A DNA stretch of 64,000 nucleotides from Rhodothermales bacterium (GCA_017643395.1 JAEPNP010000002.1:102290-166289), one strand, 5' to 3'; numbered from the stretch's first letter, positions 25,878 through 35,100 are shown. The notes: generated by a model from the sequence alone, not told the origin. Numbers and translations: made by a program.

Positions 25878-26918
25878 CTAGTTCTCGATAGCAGTCCAAT
25901 CAAAGTCTGAGATTCCGCTGGCGCCCGCGAGGTCGCGCGGCTCAAGAAGCTGAGCTAGGCTCCCCGTGTCCACGTCGTAGATCATGAGCACGGCCTCCTC
26001 GGCATCGTAGTCGGAGAGGCGGGAGCGATCGAACACCAGGGCACCGTTTGGGCCCCAGCGCGGTCTCCGGTCGAGGACCTCGTCGCCGGAGCGCGACACG
26101 AAATAAGCGTTCCCGTCGAGGTCGCTAACTCCGATTCTGACATTCGTTCCGGGCGCCTCCCATACCTCGAACGCGAGAAGTCGCCTGCCTGGGTTCCAGG
26201 CCGGGTAGAAAAGGCCACCCGCGCTGCCCGACAGACTGTCTGTCAGCGATCCCGTCGGGATGATTCCCATGATGTCTCCGCTCGCGTCGAGCAGGTGAAG
26301 GCGACTGAAGGTGGCGTCGTCCTCGTAGTTGCCTGCCACGAGGGTATCGACCCCGATGGCTGCAGTAACAATGATCGCCGCATCTCCGATTACGGCCACG
26401 GAGCTATCGGCCAGCGAGTAGAATTTCTGCACGGGCCGCCCACTCACGCCCACCCGCTGCATGAAATAGAACCCGTCTTCTTTATCAGTCCAGACGACGG
26501 TCTCCATCTCCGGCAGCAGCGGCCCGAGATCTCTTGTTCTAATCGGAGAAACCGACCCGGCCGCCAGGTCGGCCAGCATCGCCTGGCCTGCGTAGTCGAC
26601 ACCGTCCATTCCAGCGAAAACCACCATTCTCCCGGAAGGAGAAACTTTGCTCCCTCGGAAGGAGCCATTGGCGGGCGATATGGCTCTTGCGGTCGTGAGC
26701 GAATCAAATGGTGCGACGCGAATCGACAAGCGGCCCGAAGTGTCGCGAACACTATAGGTTGCCATGCCCGGGCCTTCCGGGGTGGGTGCAATGCTTTCCT
26801 CCAGTTGCCTGTCGCCGCTGTTGGCGTCGCATCCGGTCGAAAGTGGGAGCAGGAAGAGAAGTGCAAGGCGCCAGGCTGCCCCAAGTGCACCTCGGTAGAC
26901 AGCCTTATTCGACCACAT
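25878..26918 (-). CDS. TolB/WD40-like propeller lipoprotein
   Basis: A 346-residue lipoprotein. The ATG at 26918 gives a signal ending LLPLSTGC. The open frame continues to 27095 but that extension has no signal sequence and is rejected. The blades carry PD40/TolB-like features: SPSGRMVVFAGMDGVDYAGQAMLADLAAG, YPAWNPGRRLLAFEVWEAPGTNVRIGVSDLDG, RRPRWGPNGALVFDRSR. Such propellers are often periplasmic interaction modules. It is the third propeller gene in the island. The product is not a peptidase, since no catalytic domain follows. Confidence 0.7.
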   Translation of the reverse strand: MWSNKAVYRGALGAAWRLALLFLLPLSTGCDANSGDRQLEESIAPTPEGPGMATYSVRDTSGRLSIRVAPFDSLTTARAISPANGSFRGSKVSPSGRMVVFAGMDGVDYAGQAMLADLAAGSVSPIRTRDLGPLLPEMETVVWTDKEDGFYFMQRVGVSGRPVQKFYSLADSSVAVIGDAAIIVTAAIGVDTLVAGNYEDDATFSRLHLLDASGDIMGIIPTGSLTDSLSGSAGGLFYPAWNPGRRLLAFEVWEAPGTNVRIGVSDLDGNAYFVSRSGDEVLDRRPRWGPNGALVFDRSRLSDYDAEEAVLMIYDVDTGSLAQLLEPRDLAGASGISDFDWTAIEN

Positions 26919-27164
26919 GCCGCGACCGGGCAGGAAGTCGCGAGAGTCCGCCCCTTCTCCGACAACCGGAGGTCGGCCGATCAAGGCGACCCTCGAGCTC
27001 CTGAGTTCTTGCGTCGTAGGCTTCGTGTGCTCCGCGATTCCTAGGCACACGTCACCTCGCATATGTTTTGGTTGGGACGACCCGCTATCGGACAACTGTT
27101 ACTAGCCTAGGGACATGTCTCCCGCCTACAACAGGGCGCACCTTTAGGTCCCGGGTGCGGAGCC

Positions 27165-27338
27165 TCAGGCGTCCCAGTTGAGAGAGTGTACACCGTCGGT
27201 CAGGGTCCCGGATGCGAGCGTCATCACCTCGCGTCCCAGCATGTCGAATACGGTCACGGAGACCCTTTCGGCCCTAGATAGCTCGAATTCAATTGCGGTC
27301 GAACTCCGGAAGGGGGTGGAGAAAGCAATCGGCCTGGA
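27165..27338 (-). pseudogene. Fragment of a T9SS type-A C-terminal sorting domain
   Basis: Directly downstream of, and in frame with, the stop of the T9SS cargo gene are 57 codons. They read FSTPFRSSTAIEFELSRAER ... VSVTVFDMLGREVMTL ... GVHSLNWDA and then a stop. This is the classical first two-thirds of a type-A sorting domain (P-F-x-S-S-T-x-I-x-F-x-L and V-x-V-F-D-M-L-G-R-E-V). The final strand motif (SGVYFYRL type) is missing. It has no start codon context of its own, so it is a relic or an unread second sorting domain. Confidence 0.7.
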
Positions 27339-29195
27339 TCAACGCTGGACTACCAGCCCGACCGCGCATTGGTAAACTGACTGATGGCTCAGTCGAACAA
27401 AGTAGAGTCCGGCTGCGAGCGAATAGGCGTCGAGAACCAGAATGTGCTCGAGGTCTCCACCGAGGCGATTTAGGCCCATATCGTGTTTGCGTCCAAGCAC
27501 GTCCCAGACCTCGAGCTCTCCGCCAGCGGCTGGCGCCGCGAGATGCACAGTAATGGAGGTGTGTCCATCGGTGGGGTTGGGGGCCGGCGGCTGGATCTTG
27601 CATGCCGACCGAGGCCCGCTCGGCAGCCCATCCGAAGCAAGTGGGCCATGGTATTCGTAGGCACCCAAGTCAACTCCCGCCCCCTTGATTCGCTCTACGC
27701 CCGCGAGGTCGAAAGGCAGTTGCTCGTCGACCAGTTCGTCGTTGTCGAGGTCAGTGATGTCAGTGCCGATGAGTGCTGTGTTGCCCGCATCAACTCCGGG
27801 AGAATCGGCCGCGAGACGTAGCCCAAACTGGTCGGGCTCAGCCGAGGGCGCGAAGCGCGGGGACTGATCGAGGATGTTCGAACCCGTCGCGCCAGCCGGG
27901 AGGCCTCCTTGAACCAAGCTACTTTGCACGACAAGACTAGATGCGTCTCGAACGACCACTCCGTTGCTGGGCCCCTCGTGCCCCCAGATAATGCTGTTGG
28001 CAATCCGAACATTGGAGGTAGATACCATTAGGGCGTGAGCGTTGACGCCTATGTTGTCGACAACCGTTGCTTGCGTCAGGTCCAGCCCTGCCTGCTCGAT
28101 CACGCCGATAGCTCCAGGTCTCTCGCGGTTTGGCACGACGATTTCGTTGTCCTTGAACAAGCTGTTGTGAACCGCGGCTGACGTCATTTCAACAAGGAGA
28201 CCCGCCGAGCCCTCGCTCCCGGATTCGTTGCCAACAAATCTGGCGTTGACCATCGCGATTGCATGAAAAGCGTGCCAGTCACCGCCCCCGGTCAAACATG
28301 CACCGCCCCCTGTGTCCTCGGAGGCGTTTCCGCGGAAGAACACATCGGTGAGCTGAGCCATGAATGGGAAAGCAAGTCCAGGCTGGCTCGGAACTTGTAG
28401 CCAAAGACCACCACCGCACCCTCCGGTCCTGTTGTCTGCGACGGTGACCCGGCGAAACTCTACGGGGTTGGGGGGGGCGGGAGCTTCGAGCGCATTGAAG
28501 CTCACTGCGATGCCGCCGCCCACTCCCCGACGCCCGACCCCGGATCTGTTCTCCCGTACAGTTGAATCCCTCAAATCGAGCGTGCCAAAGGCAGCGATAC
28601 CCCCTCCCCAGCCCCCCGCGTAGTTGCGTTCTACGGTGACCCGCACCAGCGAGGCGTGGGCTCCGGATTCGATCCTTATACCGCCCCCGTCACCCGGCTG
28701 CGCCACGGCCCTTCCGCCAGTGACTGTAACACCATCCAAGGTAGGTGCCTCCGTCCGGAACGAGCTCGACACCACGACCACGTTGTTCGAGTTGTCCTCA
28801 GTGAACGTATCCCCTACAGTTAGGGTGTCAGGGTCGTTTCCGGCCAGGTCCCCTGAGAGTATGGTCGGGTGGGCTTGCCAGTCACGTTCCTCTCGCGACG
28901 ATTCGCTCCCACTGAAACCTCCATAGACGGCGATCGGCACAGCCAGGTCGAATGAAGCCGATCTGTCACCTACCGTGACAAGTGCCCCGACATCGGGCGT
29001 ATACACCCCCTCGGCAACCCAAACTTCGGTTCCAGCTCGCCCCACCAGGAGAGCGTCCCGCAACGAGACATAAGCATCCGCCCACGAGGAACCGTCATTT
29101 GTTCCGTTGGCGTCGGCATCCACAAAAATCACGGTCTGCCCCTGACTCGGGCTGGCCGCAACGACCAGCAGCAGCACCACGATCCGAATGTACAT
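27339..29195 (-). CDS. Secreted right-handed beta-helix protein with T9SS sorting domain
   Basis: A 618-residue protein. The ATG at 29195 is preceded by GAGGAGGGAGAGT, a strong ribosome site, and gives the signal peptide MYIRIVVLLLVVAASPSQGQ. The N-terminal VDADANGTNDGSSWADAYVSLRDAL is the start seen in choice-of-anchor/DUF1565 parallel beta-helix proteins. Repeated LDGVTVTGG, GGGIRIESGAHASLVRVTVERN and GGGIAAFGTLDLRDSTVREN units form the helix. A SPGVDAGN motif marks its end. The last 80 residues are a type-A T9SS sorting domain (APNPTDGHTSITVHL, LEVWDVLGR, LAAGLYFVRLS). Probably a cell-surface carbohydrate-binding or adhesin-like protein with no visible catalytic site. Confidence 0.85.
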   Translation of the reverse strand: MYIRIVVLLLVVAASPSQGQTVIFVDADANGTNDGSSWADAYVSLRDALLVGRAGTEVWVAEGVYTPDVGALVTVGDRSASFDLAVPIAVYGGFSGSESSREERDWQAHPTILSGDLAGNDPDTLTVGDTFTEDNSNNVVVVSSSFRTEAPTLDGVTVTGGRAVAQPGDGGGIRIESGAHASLVRVTVERNYAGGWGGGIAAFGTLDLRDSTVRENRSGVGRRGVGGGIAVSFNALEAPAPPNPVEFRRVTVADNRTGGCGGGLWLQVPSQPGLAFPFMAQLTDVFFRGNASEDTGGGACLTGGGDWHAFHAIAMVNARFVGNESGSEGSAGLLVEMTSAAVHNSLFKDNEIVVPNRERPGAIGVIEQAGLDLTQATVVDNIGVNAHALMVSTSNVRIANSIIWGHEGPSNGVVVRDASSLVVQSSLVQGGLPAGATGSNILDQSPRFAPSAEPDQFGLRLAADSPGVDAGNTALIGTDITDLDNDELVDEQLPFDLAGVERIKGAGVDLGAYEYHGPLASDGLPSGPRSACKIQPPAPNPTDGHTSITVHLAAPAAGGELEVWDVLGRKHDMGLNRLGGDLEHILVLDAYSLAAGLYFVRLSHQSVYQCAVGLVVQR

Positions 29196-29280
29196 ACTCT
29201 CCCTCCTCGGACGTACTGGCGAATGATTTCGAGGAAGCCGTTCTATCGGCTCCAACAAGGTGAGACTCTCCACGCTGAGT

Positions 29281-29303
29281 GCAATAAGGCGAAACGACTA
29301 TTC
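29281..29303. repeat. 23-bp island repeat, copy 3
   Basis: GCAATAAGGCGAAACGACTA followed by TTC. It lies 86 bases upstream of the T9SS cargo gene and about 145 bases before the comM 3' end. Confidence 0.8.
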
Positions 29304-29444
29304 GACTCGCACCTAGACGCCAATCGGGCGGCAGCTCAGTGCCCTCCCGTAAAGCGCTGGAAGTAGGGCCACGGCTCTACACTTCATGAGACCATTCTAG
29401 CTCGGACGTCCAGCGGAGGCAACGAGATGACTGGAAAGCCCCCC

Positions 29445-30890
29445 TCACCCGCGAAACTGCAACGCCTCCCCAAGATGCTCGCGTCGCAGCTCCCGGCTCC
29501 ACGCCAGATCCGCGATGGACCGCGCCACACGGAGCACTCGCGTCAACCCGCGTGCCGATAGCCCGCCCTTGGTCACCGCCGCCTCCAACATTTCCGCACA
29601 TGGCCCGGACAGCTCCGCCAGAGCCGGAATTTTTGCGCCGTACGTCCCCTTGAACGCCCGCGCCTCCAGCACCCGCTCGCGCACCTGAGCACTGCTGTCC
29701 CCGCTGGGCCCACCGAAATCGCCAAACCGGACGGCCGGCACCTCCACAATCAGGTCCATGCGGTCCAGCAGCGGTCCGCTGACCCTCTGGCGATAACGCG
29801 ATACCACCAGCGGATCACAGAGGCAGCGTTCGGGGTCCCCTGCATGCCCGCAGGGACAGGGATTCATGCTTGCGACCAGCATGAACGTGGCTGGAAAAGT
29901 CACCGAGTACCGCACGCGACGGATATGCACGTACCCCTCCTCCAACGGCTGACGCAGGCTTTCGATGGCGTCCCGGCGAAATTCGGGAAACTCGTCCAGG
30001 AACAGCACCCCGCGGCTGGCCAGGGACACTTCGCCGGGCTGAGGAGGATTCCCGCCCCCGATCAGGCCGGCCCGCGAAATGGAATGATGCGGTGCCCGGA
30101 AGGGGCGCTGCTCTCCCGGCGCCGGCAAACCGGCTACGGAGTGCACCCGCAGCACCTCCAGACGCTCCTCAGGATCGCATGGCGGAAGCAGCCCCGGAAG
30201 CCTGCGTGCGAGCATGGTCTTGCCGGACCCTGGCGGCCCCGTCAGCAGAATGTGATGTCCTCCCACGGCAGCGATCTCCAGAGCCCGCTTGCACATGACC
30301 TGGCCCCGTACGTCGTGCAGATCCGCACGGGACTCATCGGCATCGGCCGCACCCACGGCTGCCTCTGCGCCCCCCGTGCGCTCCAGCACCACACCCAGCG
30401 CCTCGGCCAGCCCACGCGCACCAAAAGCACGCACGCGCGCCACCTGTCGGGCTTCTGCAAGGTTCTCCACTGCCACAACGATGCGTTGCTCGCGATCAGC
30501 CGCCATTTCTGCGATGGGCAGAATGCCCCGGACCGGCCGCAGCCGCCCGTCCAGCGCCAACTCACCGGCCAACACACACCCTGCAAGCGCGTGCCTAAGC
30601 TCTTCAGCCTCCTCATCAGCCGCCATCAACCCGAGTGCCAGCGGTAGATCAAAAGACGCACCCTCCTTGCGGAGGTCCGCCGGGGCCATGGAGACGGTGA
30701 TGGTACCGCGCGGCACCTTGAACCCCGAGGACCGCATCGCACTCAACACCCGCTCACGGCTCTCGCGCACGGTCGCCTGCGGCAGTCCGACCACGGCATA
30801 GCCCGGCAGCCCGCTGCGGATGTGCGTTTCAATTTCCACCGGCACGGCGTCCACTCCGACCACCGCCCCACTCCAGACAGAGGAGAGCAT
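29445..30890 (-). CDS. comM: ComM/YifB Mg-chelatase-like AAA+ ATPase
   Basis: A 481-residue AAA+ helicase-like protein. ComM promotes branch migration during natural transformation. Domain order is: N-terminal Lon-like region (SSVWSGAVVGVDAVPVEIE ... GLPGYAVVGLPQATVRESRERV), Walker A GPPGSGKTMLARRLPGLLP at about residues 216-234, the FRAPHHSISRAGLIGGG motif, Walker B GVLFLDEFPEF, the Zn-like CPCGHAGDPERCLCDP cluster, and the C-terminal sensor region ending ALQFRG. It is a little shorter than typical 500-residue homologues, mainly at the tip. It lies 45 bases after the 4Fe-4S gene on the same strand. Confidence 0.92.
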   Translation of the reverse strand: MLSSVWSGAVVGVDAVPVEIETHIRSGLPGYAVVGLPQATVRESRERVLSAMRSSGFKVPRGTITVSMAPADLRKEGASFDLPLALGLMAADEEAEELRHALAGCVLAGELALDGRLRPVRGILPIAEMAADREQRIVVAVENLAEARQVARVRAFGARGLAEALGVVLERTGGAEAAVGAADADESRADLHDVRGQVMCKRALEIAAVGGHHILLTGPPGSGKTMLARRLPGLLPPCDPEERLEVLRVHSVAGLPAPGEQRPFRAPHHSISRAGLIGGGNPPQPGEVSLASRGVLFLDEFPEFRRDAIESLRQPLEEGYVHIRRVRYSVTFPATFMLVASMNPCPCGHAGDPERCLCDPLVVSRYRQRVSGPLLDRMDLIVEVPAVRFGDFGGPSGDSSAQVRERVLEARAFKGTYGAKIPALAELSGPCAEMLEAAVTKGGLSARGLTRVLRVARSIADLAWSRELRREHLGEALQFRG

Positions 30891-30935
30891 CGCCTTTTGG
30901 GAGTAGAGGCACGAAGCCTCACATCCGCAACGCGC

Positions 30936-32489
30936 CTACTTCCAGCTCACGCTCGCCGCCCAGTCTTCCTCCAGCACATCCACTTCGTCCGAGGTGATCA
31001 GTACCGGCCCGTTGTAACGCCCATCGCGCGAGGAATTCTCCAGTTTCAGCACGCCGCGGGGGCATACGCTTGCGCACATGCCGCAGCCCACGCAGGAGGC
31101 CCGGATGATGTTCTGACCACGCTGCGCGTACCAGCGCACGTCGATGCCCATCTCGCAATAGGTCGTGCAGTTGCCGCAGGAGATGCACTGTCCGCCGTTC
31201 GTGGTGATGCGAAAGCGGGAGTAGAAGCGCTGGAGAATGCCCAGAATCGCAGCCTGGGGACAGCCGTACCTGCACCAAACACGCGCGCCCATGAGCGGGT
31301 AGAAGCCGACGCCGATCACGCCCGCCCACACCGACCCGAACAGGAAACCGTACACCCGGGCATAGGAGCCCGAGAAGGAACCCAGAAGCCCTCCTTCCAT
31401 CGCCGAGTTCGCCCACAGAAGCACGGTCCCCACGGTCACGATCACGAGCACACCGTGGATCATCCACCGCTCGATCTGCCAGGAGCGCACGCTGGAATCC
31501 GCCAGATGCCGGTACGGATCACCGGCGGTCTCAGCCAAACAGCCACAGCCGCATACCCAGGAGCAGTACCAGCGCTTGCCGAAGAAATAGGTGAGCACCG
31601 GCACACCGACAATGGCCACAACCGCACCCCAAATCACCATGAACCGACCCAGCCTGCCGGGATGGTTCCAGATCCAGCCGTTCCCGAAGTCGCCGGGCCA
31701 CAGGTATTCAGGCTTCAGCGGCCAGAAATACGAGAAGTAGAACTCTGGCTCATTAAAGAGCACCAGCATCTGCGGGATGATGTACGCCAGCACACCCTGC
31801 GCCAGAATCACGCTCACCGTACGCCACTTCTGATAGCGGTCGTGCCGGTAGCGATACAGCGCGCGAATGCCCATCACCAGTACGGCCAGGCTGTACAGCG
31901 TGCCGTACATGAACCACTGATCGGCCGCCTGCCCACGCATGACGTAGCTGAGCGGGTCCATGGTGCGGATCAGACCTTCCAGCGTACCCGGAAACCAGTA
32001 CAGCAGCACGTAGAACCCGGTCAGCACCACGGCGGCGACCCACGCCACTGCCCCACGGGACAGCATCGGAGTAAAGAAGGTGTCGTGATTGCGGATGCCT
32101 GCCGGCCCATGACCATAGCGGGCACGGGCGATGAGCACCGTGCCGACACACACCGCTCCGGTGGTTAGCCAGAATAGAATCTCGGCTGGAATGGCCTGAT
32201 TGAGGCCAATCAGCGTCAAGACGCCGAGCGCCAGACCGCCAAACACCAGTCCCTTGCCCCAGCGCGACCCGGATAGCGGGTCACCCGTAGGGCGGTCGGC
32301 TATTGCCGCTGCGGCGCCCAAAAGGCAGATCGCCGCGACCAGCGTCGAGCCCCCGTTGAACGGCCAGACGCCGAACACGAACACTAGAATCAGCAGCACC
32401 GCGAACGCCGTCAGCACGGCCGGCACGCGCCAGCGTGCCTCCGGGGGGCCCGAGGCCATGGCGAACGTGGGGTCCAGACGATCACTCAT
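30936..32489 (-). CDS. NapH/CcoG-like membrane 4Fe-4S protein
   Basis: A 517-residue integral membrane protein with about ten hydrophobic segments. Redox motifs are a membrane-proximal CSWVCGCGCLAET, a CRYGCPQAA, and a C-terminal ferredoxin-like module CISCGNCTTYCEMGID plus CVGCGMCASVCPRG, each of the latter two fitting one 4Fe-4S cluster. The layout follows the NosR/NapH/CcoG group, which passes electrons from quinol or to cofactors. The start overlaps the FAD oxidoreductase gene by 4 nt, so the pair probably forms one electron-transfer complex. The exact donor and acceptor cannot be deduced. Confidence 0.82.
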   Translation of the reverse strand: MSDRLDPTFAMASGPPEARWRVPAVLTAFAVLLILVFVFGVWPFNGGSTLVAAICLLGAAAAIADRPTGDPLSGSRWGKGLVFGGLALGVLTLIGLNQAIPAEILFWLTTGAVCVGTVLIARARYGHGPAGIRNHDTFFTPMLSRGAVAWVAAVVLTGFYVLLYWFPGTLEGLIRTMDPLSYVMRGQAADQWFMYGTLYSLAVLVMGIRALYRYRHDRYQKWRTVSVILAQGVLAYIIPQMLVLFNEPEFYFSYFWPLKPEYLWPGDFGNGWIWNHPGRLGRFMVIWGAVVAIVGVPVLTYFFGKRWYCSWVCGCGCLAETAGDPYRHLADSSVRSWQIERWMIHGVLVIVTVGTVLLWANSAMEGGLLGSFSGSYARVYGFLFGSVWAGVIGVGFYPLMGARVWCRYGCPQAAILGILQRFYSRFRITTNGGQCISCGNCTTYCEMGIDVRWYAQRGQNIIRASCVGCGMCASVCPRGVLKLENSSRDGRYNGPVLITSDEVDVLEEDWAASVSWK

Positions 32490-33715
32490 GCCGTCACCTT
32501 CAGCGCCTGAGAGAATTCAGGATCGAACAGGCATCGATCGAAGTCTGCGAGCACCTCATCGAGGCGCGCCCTGGTGCGTAACCAGTGGCTCCAGACGTTT
32601 TGTCGCAGGCGTACGCCCAGACCGTTTACGCCTTTCACCACCCCTCTCGAGCTGGCGATGCGCACCAGCCGATGGCCGTCTGAAATGATGTGCTGCTCCG
32701 GTTCGTCGGGGCCGATCACCCCGTAGGTCTGGTATTCCAGGTCGAAGAATTTGGCCGAGTTGAAAAAGAGCGGCGGTCGGTACGCCGCAGGTTCACCAAG
32801 CAGTCCTGCGGCCACCTGCCGCCCGTGACTGCGGCCGGTGTACCACAACTGTTCCACGGCCTTTCGCCCCGGAAGTGGGTCCCGAAACTCGGCGCAATCC
32901 CCTGCCGCAAACACATGGGGCGCAGACGTTTGGAACGATCTATCAACGAAGATTCCACGCCCTGTCTCGAGCCCCGAGGCCTCCGCGAGGTCGGTGCGCG
33001 GAGACACGCCCACTGCGAGGCCCACAAATCCAGCCGGCAGTGTGCGACCGTCCTTCATGCGCACGGATTCGGCACGGTGCCCATCGCCCGTGTGGATGGA
33101 TTCCAACTCGGCACCGAGCTCCAGATCCACGTCATGCGCGCGGATGGCCTGCTCCACCACCTCGGACTCCTGCGGGCAGAAGATGTAGTCCATGTAGCGC
33201 TGCTCCCGGACCAGGAAGGTGGTGTGGATGCCCCGGGAGGCCAGCATCTCAGCCATCTCAACGCCGATCAGCCCGCCGCCCACCACCGCGGCGTGCTCCA
33301 CGTCCACGGTCGAGGCGGCCATGCGGGTCAGATCGTCGAGCGAATAGAGCCCCTGCACCCCAGCGGCGTGCTCTCCCGGCCAGCCAAATCGGTTGGGCTT
33401 GGAGCCTGTCGCCAGGAGCAGCCGGTCGTACCGGATGCGCTCCCCCGAGGCCAGATGCAGTTCCTGTGCTTCGGCATCGACTCGTGTCGCGTGGTCGCGC
33501 ACCAACTGGATCCGGTTGCGGGACCAGAAATCGTCCGGGTATGGCTTGGTGTCTTCGTACCGCAGATCGCCCATGTAGATGTACATGAGCGCTGTGCGCG
33601 CGTAGTGGTAATCGGACTCGCCGGAGACGATGGTGATGGCATGGTCCGACCGCTTGCGCACCATGCGAGCGGCCGTTACACCGGTGATCCCGTTTCCGAC
33701 AATGACGATGTGCAT
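32486..33715 (-). CDS. NAD(P)/FAD-dependent oxidoreductase
   Basis: A 409-residue pyridine nucleotide-disulfide oxidoreductase-type flavoprotein. The FAD fold begins HIVIVGNGITGVTAARMV. The NAD(P) Rossmann motif is AAVVGGGLIGVEMAEML, and FAD is further held by the ATG motif (LLLATGSKPN) and by HVFAAGDCAEF. The redox CxxC of disulfide reductases is not apparent, which suggests ferredoxin/rubredoxin or NADH-oxidase-like chemistry. Its stop overlaps the start of the 4Fe-4S membrane gene by 4 nt. Divergent from nadK, with a 97-nt intergenic region. Confidence 0.85.
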   Translation of the reverse strand: MHIVIVGNGITGVTAARMVRKRSDHAITIVSGESDYHYARTALMYIYMGDLRYEDTKPYPDDFWSRNRIQLVRDHATRVDAEAQELHLASGERIRYDRLLLATGSKPNRFGWPGEHAAGVQGLYSLDDLTRMAASTVDVEHAAVVGGGLIGVEMAEMLASRGIHTTFLVREQRYMDYIFCPQESEVVEQAIRAHDVDLELGAELESIHTGDGHRAESVRMKDGRTLPAGFVGLAVGVSPRTDLAEASGLETGRGIFVDRSFQTSAPHVFAAGDCAEFRDPLPGRKAVEQLWYTGRSHGRQVAAGLLGEPAAYRPPLFFNSAKFFDLEYQTYGVIGPDEPEQHIISDGHRLVRIASSRGVVKGVNGLGVRLRQNVWSHWLRTRARLDEVLADFDRCLFDPEFSQALKVTA

Positions 33716-33812
33716 GCAGGCAGTCTAACCCTCCCCGTTCCGGCCGACAACCGGTCCGTGCGATTCGCCCGCGGGGTGTTACCGGGGTAGGCAATATCCG
33801 TATGTTTCGGCC

Positions 33813-34685
33813 ATGGTATTCGGGATCACGGGAAACACGTCCAAGGGGCTCATCTGGGAGCCCATCGCCCGCCTCGTCCGCTATCTGAAAGAGACCGACA
33901 GGTACTATCGCATCCACGACGACATCGCCCGTGGATTGGTGGAGCGGGATCTGATCGAGGTCGATGACGCAAATGTTGCTGGGGCCGCACCCCTGGCGTC
34001 CGCCTGCACGGTAGTCTTGTCCTTTGGAGGTGACGGGACGCTGCTAAACACCGCGCACGAAATCGGAAACCGCGAAACGCCCGTGCTGGGGGTGAATCTG
34101 GGCCGCCTGGGTTTTCTCGCCAGTCTCGAGGAAGGCGACCTGGAGCCGGCCATCCACAACCTGGAGGCCGGCAATTACAAGGTGGAGAAGCGCATGGTGC
34201 TCGAGGCGCACTGCGACGGCCTTGAACTCCCCTTTCAATGGGCGCTGAACGAGTTCGTGATCCAGCGTCCGGGGGATCGATCACTGCTGGCCATCGACGT
34301 CAAGGTCGATGACACCCGACTGAACACCTACTGGTCCGATGGGCTGATCATGGCCACGCCAACCGGATCGACGGCATACAACCTGGCGGCGGGCGGCCCC
34401 ATTGTCGTGCCGACCAGCCAGACCATCATCATGACGCCTCTCGCTGCACACACACTGACGGTCCGTCCGGTGGTGTTGCCCGGCGGAGTGACCATCGAGG
34501 CGAGCGTGCTGGACGGCGAGCCGTTTGTCTTCATGAGCGATGGGCGGAGTACCATGATCGAGGATGGACGGGTGCATCTGAGCATTCGAAGGGCAAAGCA
34601 CACCGTGAACCTTATCCAGATGCCCGAGCATCACTTCTTTCGCACGCTGAGGACGAAGCTGATGTGGGGGGCGCGTAAAGGGTAG
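33813..34685 (+). CDS. nadK: NAD kinase
   Basis: A 290-residue enzyme that phosphorylates NAD to NADP. Family motifs seen are GGDGTLL (in VVLSFGGDGTLLNTAHE), the LGVNLGRLGFL segment, the NE motif in ALNEFVIQR, the TPTGSTAYNLAAGGPIVVP loop and an HTLTVRPVVLP region. The start is an ATG at 33813. Downstream is a repeat-rich gap of 676 bases before tRNA-Phe. Confidence 0.93.
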   Translation: MVFGITGNTSKGLIWEPIARLVRYLKETDRYYRIHDDIARGLVERDLIEVDDANVAGAAPLASACTVVLSFGGDGTLLNTAHEIGNRETPVLGVNLGRLGFLASLEEGDLEPAIHNLEAGNYKVEKRMVLEAHCDGLELPFQWALNEFVIQRPGDRSLLAIDVKVDDTRLNTYWSDGLIMATPTGSTAYNLAAGGPIVVPTSQTIIMTPLAAHTLTVRPVVLPGGVTIEASVLDGEPFVFMSDGRSTMIEDGRVHLSIRRAKHTVNLIQMPEHHFFRTLRTKLMWGARKG

Positions 34686-34718
34686 GAGGCGTTTGAGGTG
34701 TGCGGCGGCGCGGGCGGG

Positions 34719-35100
34719 CTCGACGACGGCAAACATGGAAACACGGCCCTGTTTTACACCCGGGCGTCATCGCAAACCCGCCCATTGTGGAAACGGGCCC
34801 CGGTTTTCCACTCAGCTCCCATCGTTAGCGTCCCATACGTGGAATCAGGCCCCGATTTTCCGATCGGGCTGGACGGGCTCCGGGTCCGAGCGCGGCCGCG
34901 AGCCGACGCGGGGCGGCCGGGGGCGGCCGGGCACTTCACCGCGGCCCGGGCTCGACGACGGCAAACATGGAATCACCCCCCTGTTTTACACCCGGGCGTC
35001 ATCGCAAACCCGCGCATTGTGGAAACGGGCCCCGGTTTTCCACTCAGTTGCCGTCGCTAACGCCCCAAACGTGGAATTCGGCCTCGATTTTCCGATCCCG
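34719..35100. repeat. Two ~150-bp direct repeats (232-bp period) of palindromes
   Basis: Units start at 34719 and 34951 with CTCGACGACGGCAAACATGG and remain nearly identical for about 150 bases. Each contains three palindromes: 34735-34758, 34787-34811 and 34838-34862 in unit one, and 34965-34990, 35018-35043 and 35069-35093 in unit two. The clearest has arms GTGGAAA and TTTTCCAC around CGGGCCCCGG. The same palindrome type occurs at 3022-3210. No gene is credible here. Confidence 0.82.

Noticed and set aside
27178-27375. Plus-strand 65-codon frame
   Set aside because: The minus strand in the same place encodes a clear T9SS sorting-domain fragment.
30822-32168. 448-codon plus-strand frame
   Set aside because: His/Arg/Pro-rich antisense of the 4Fe-4S protein gene.
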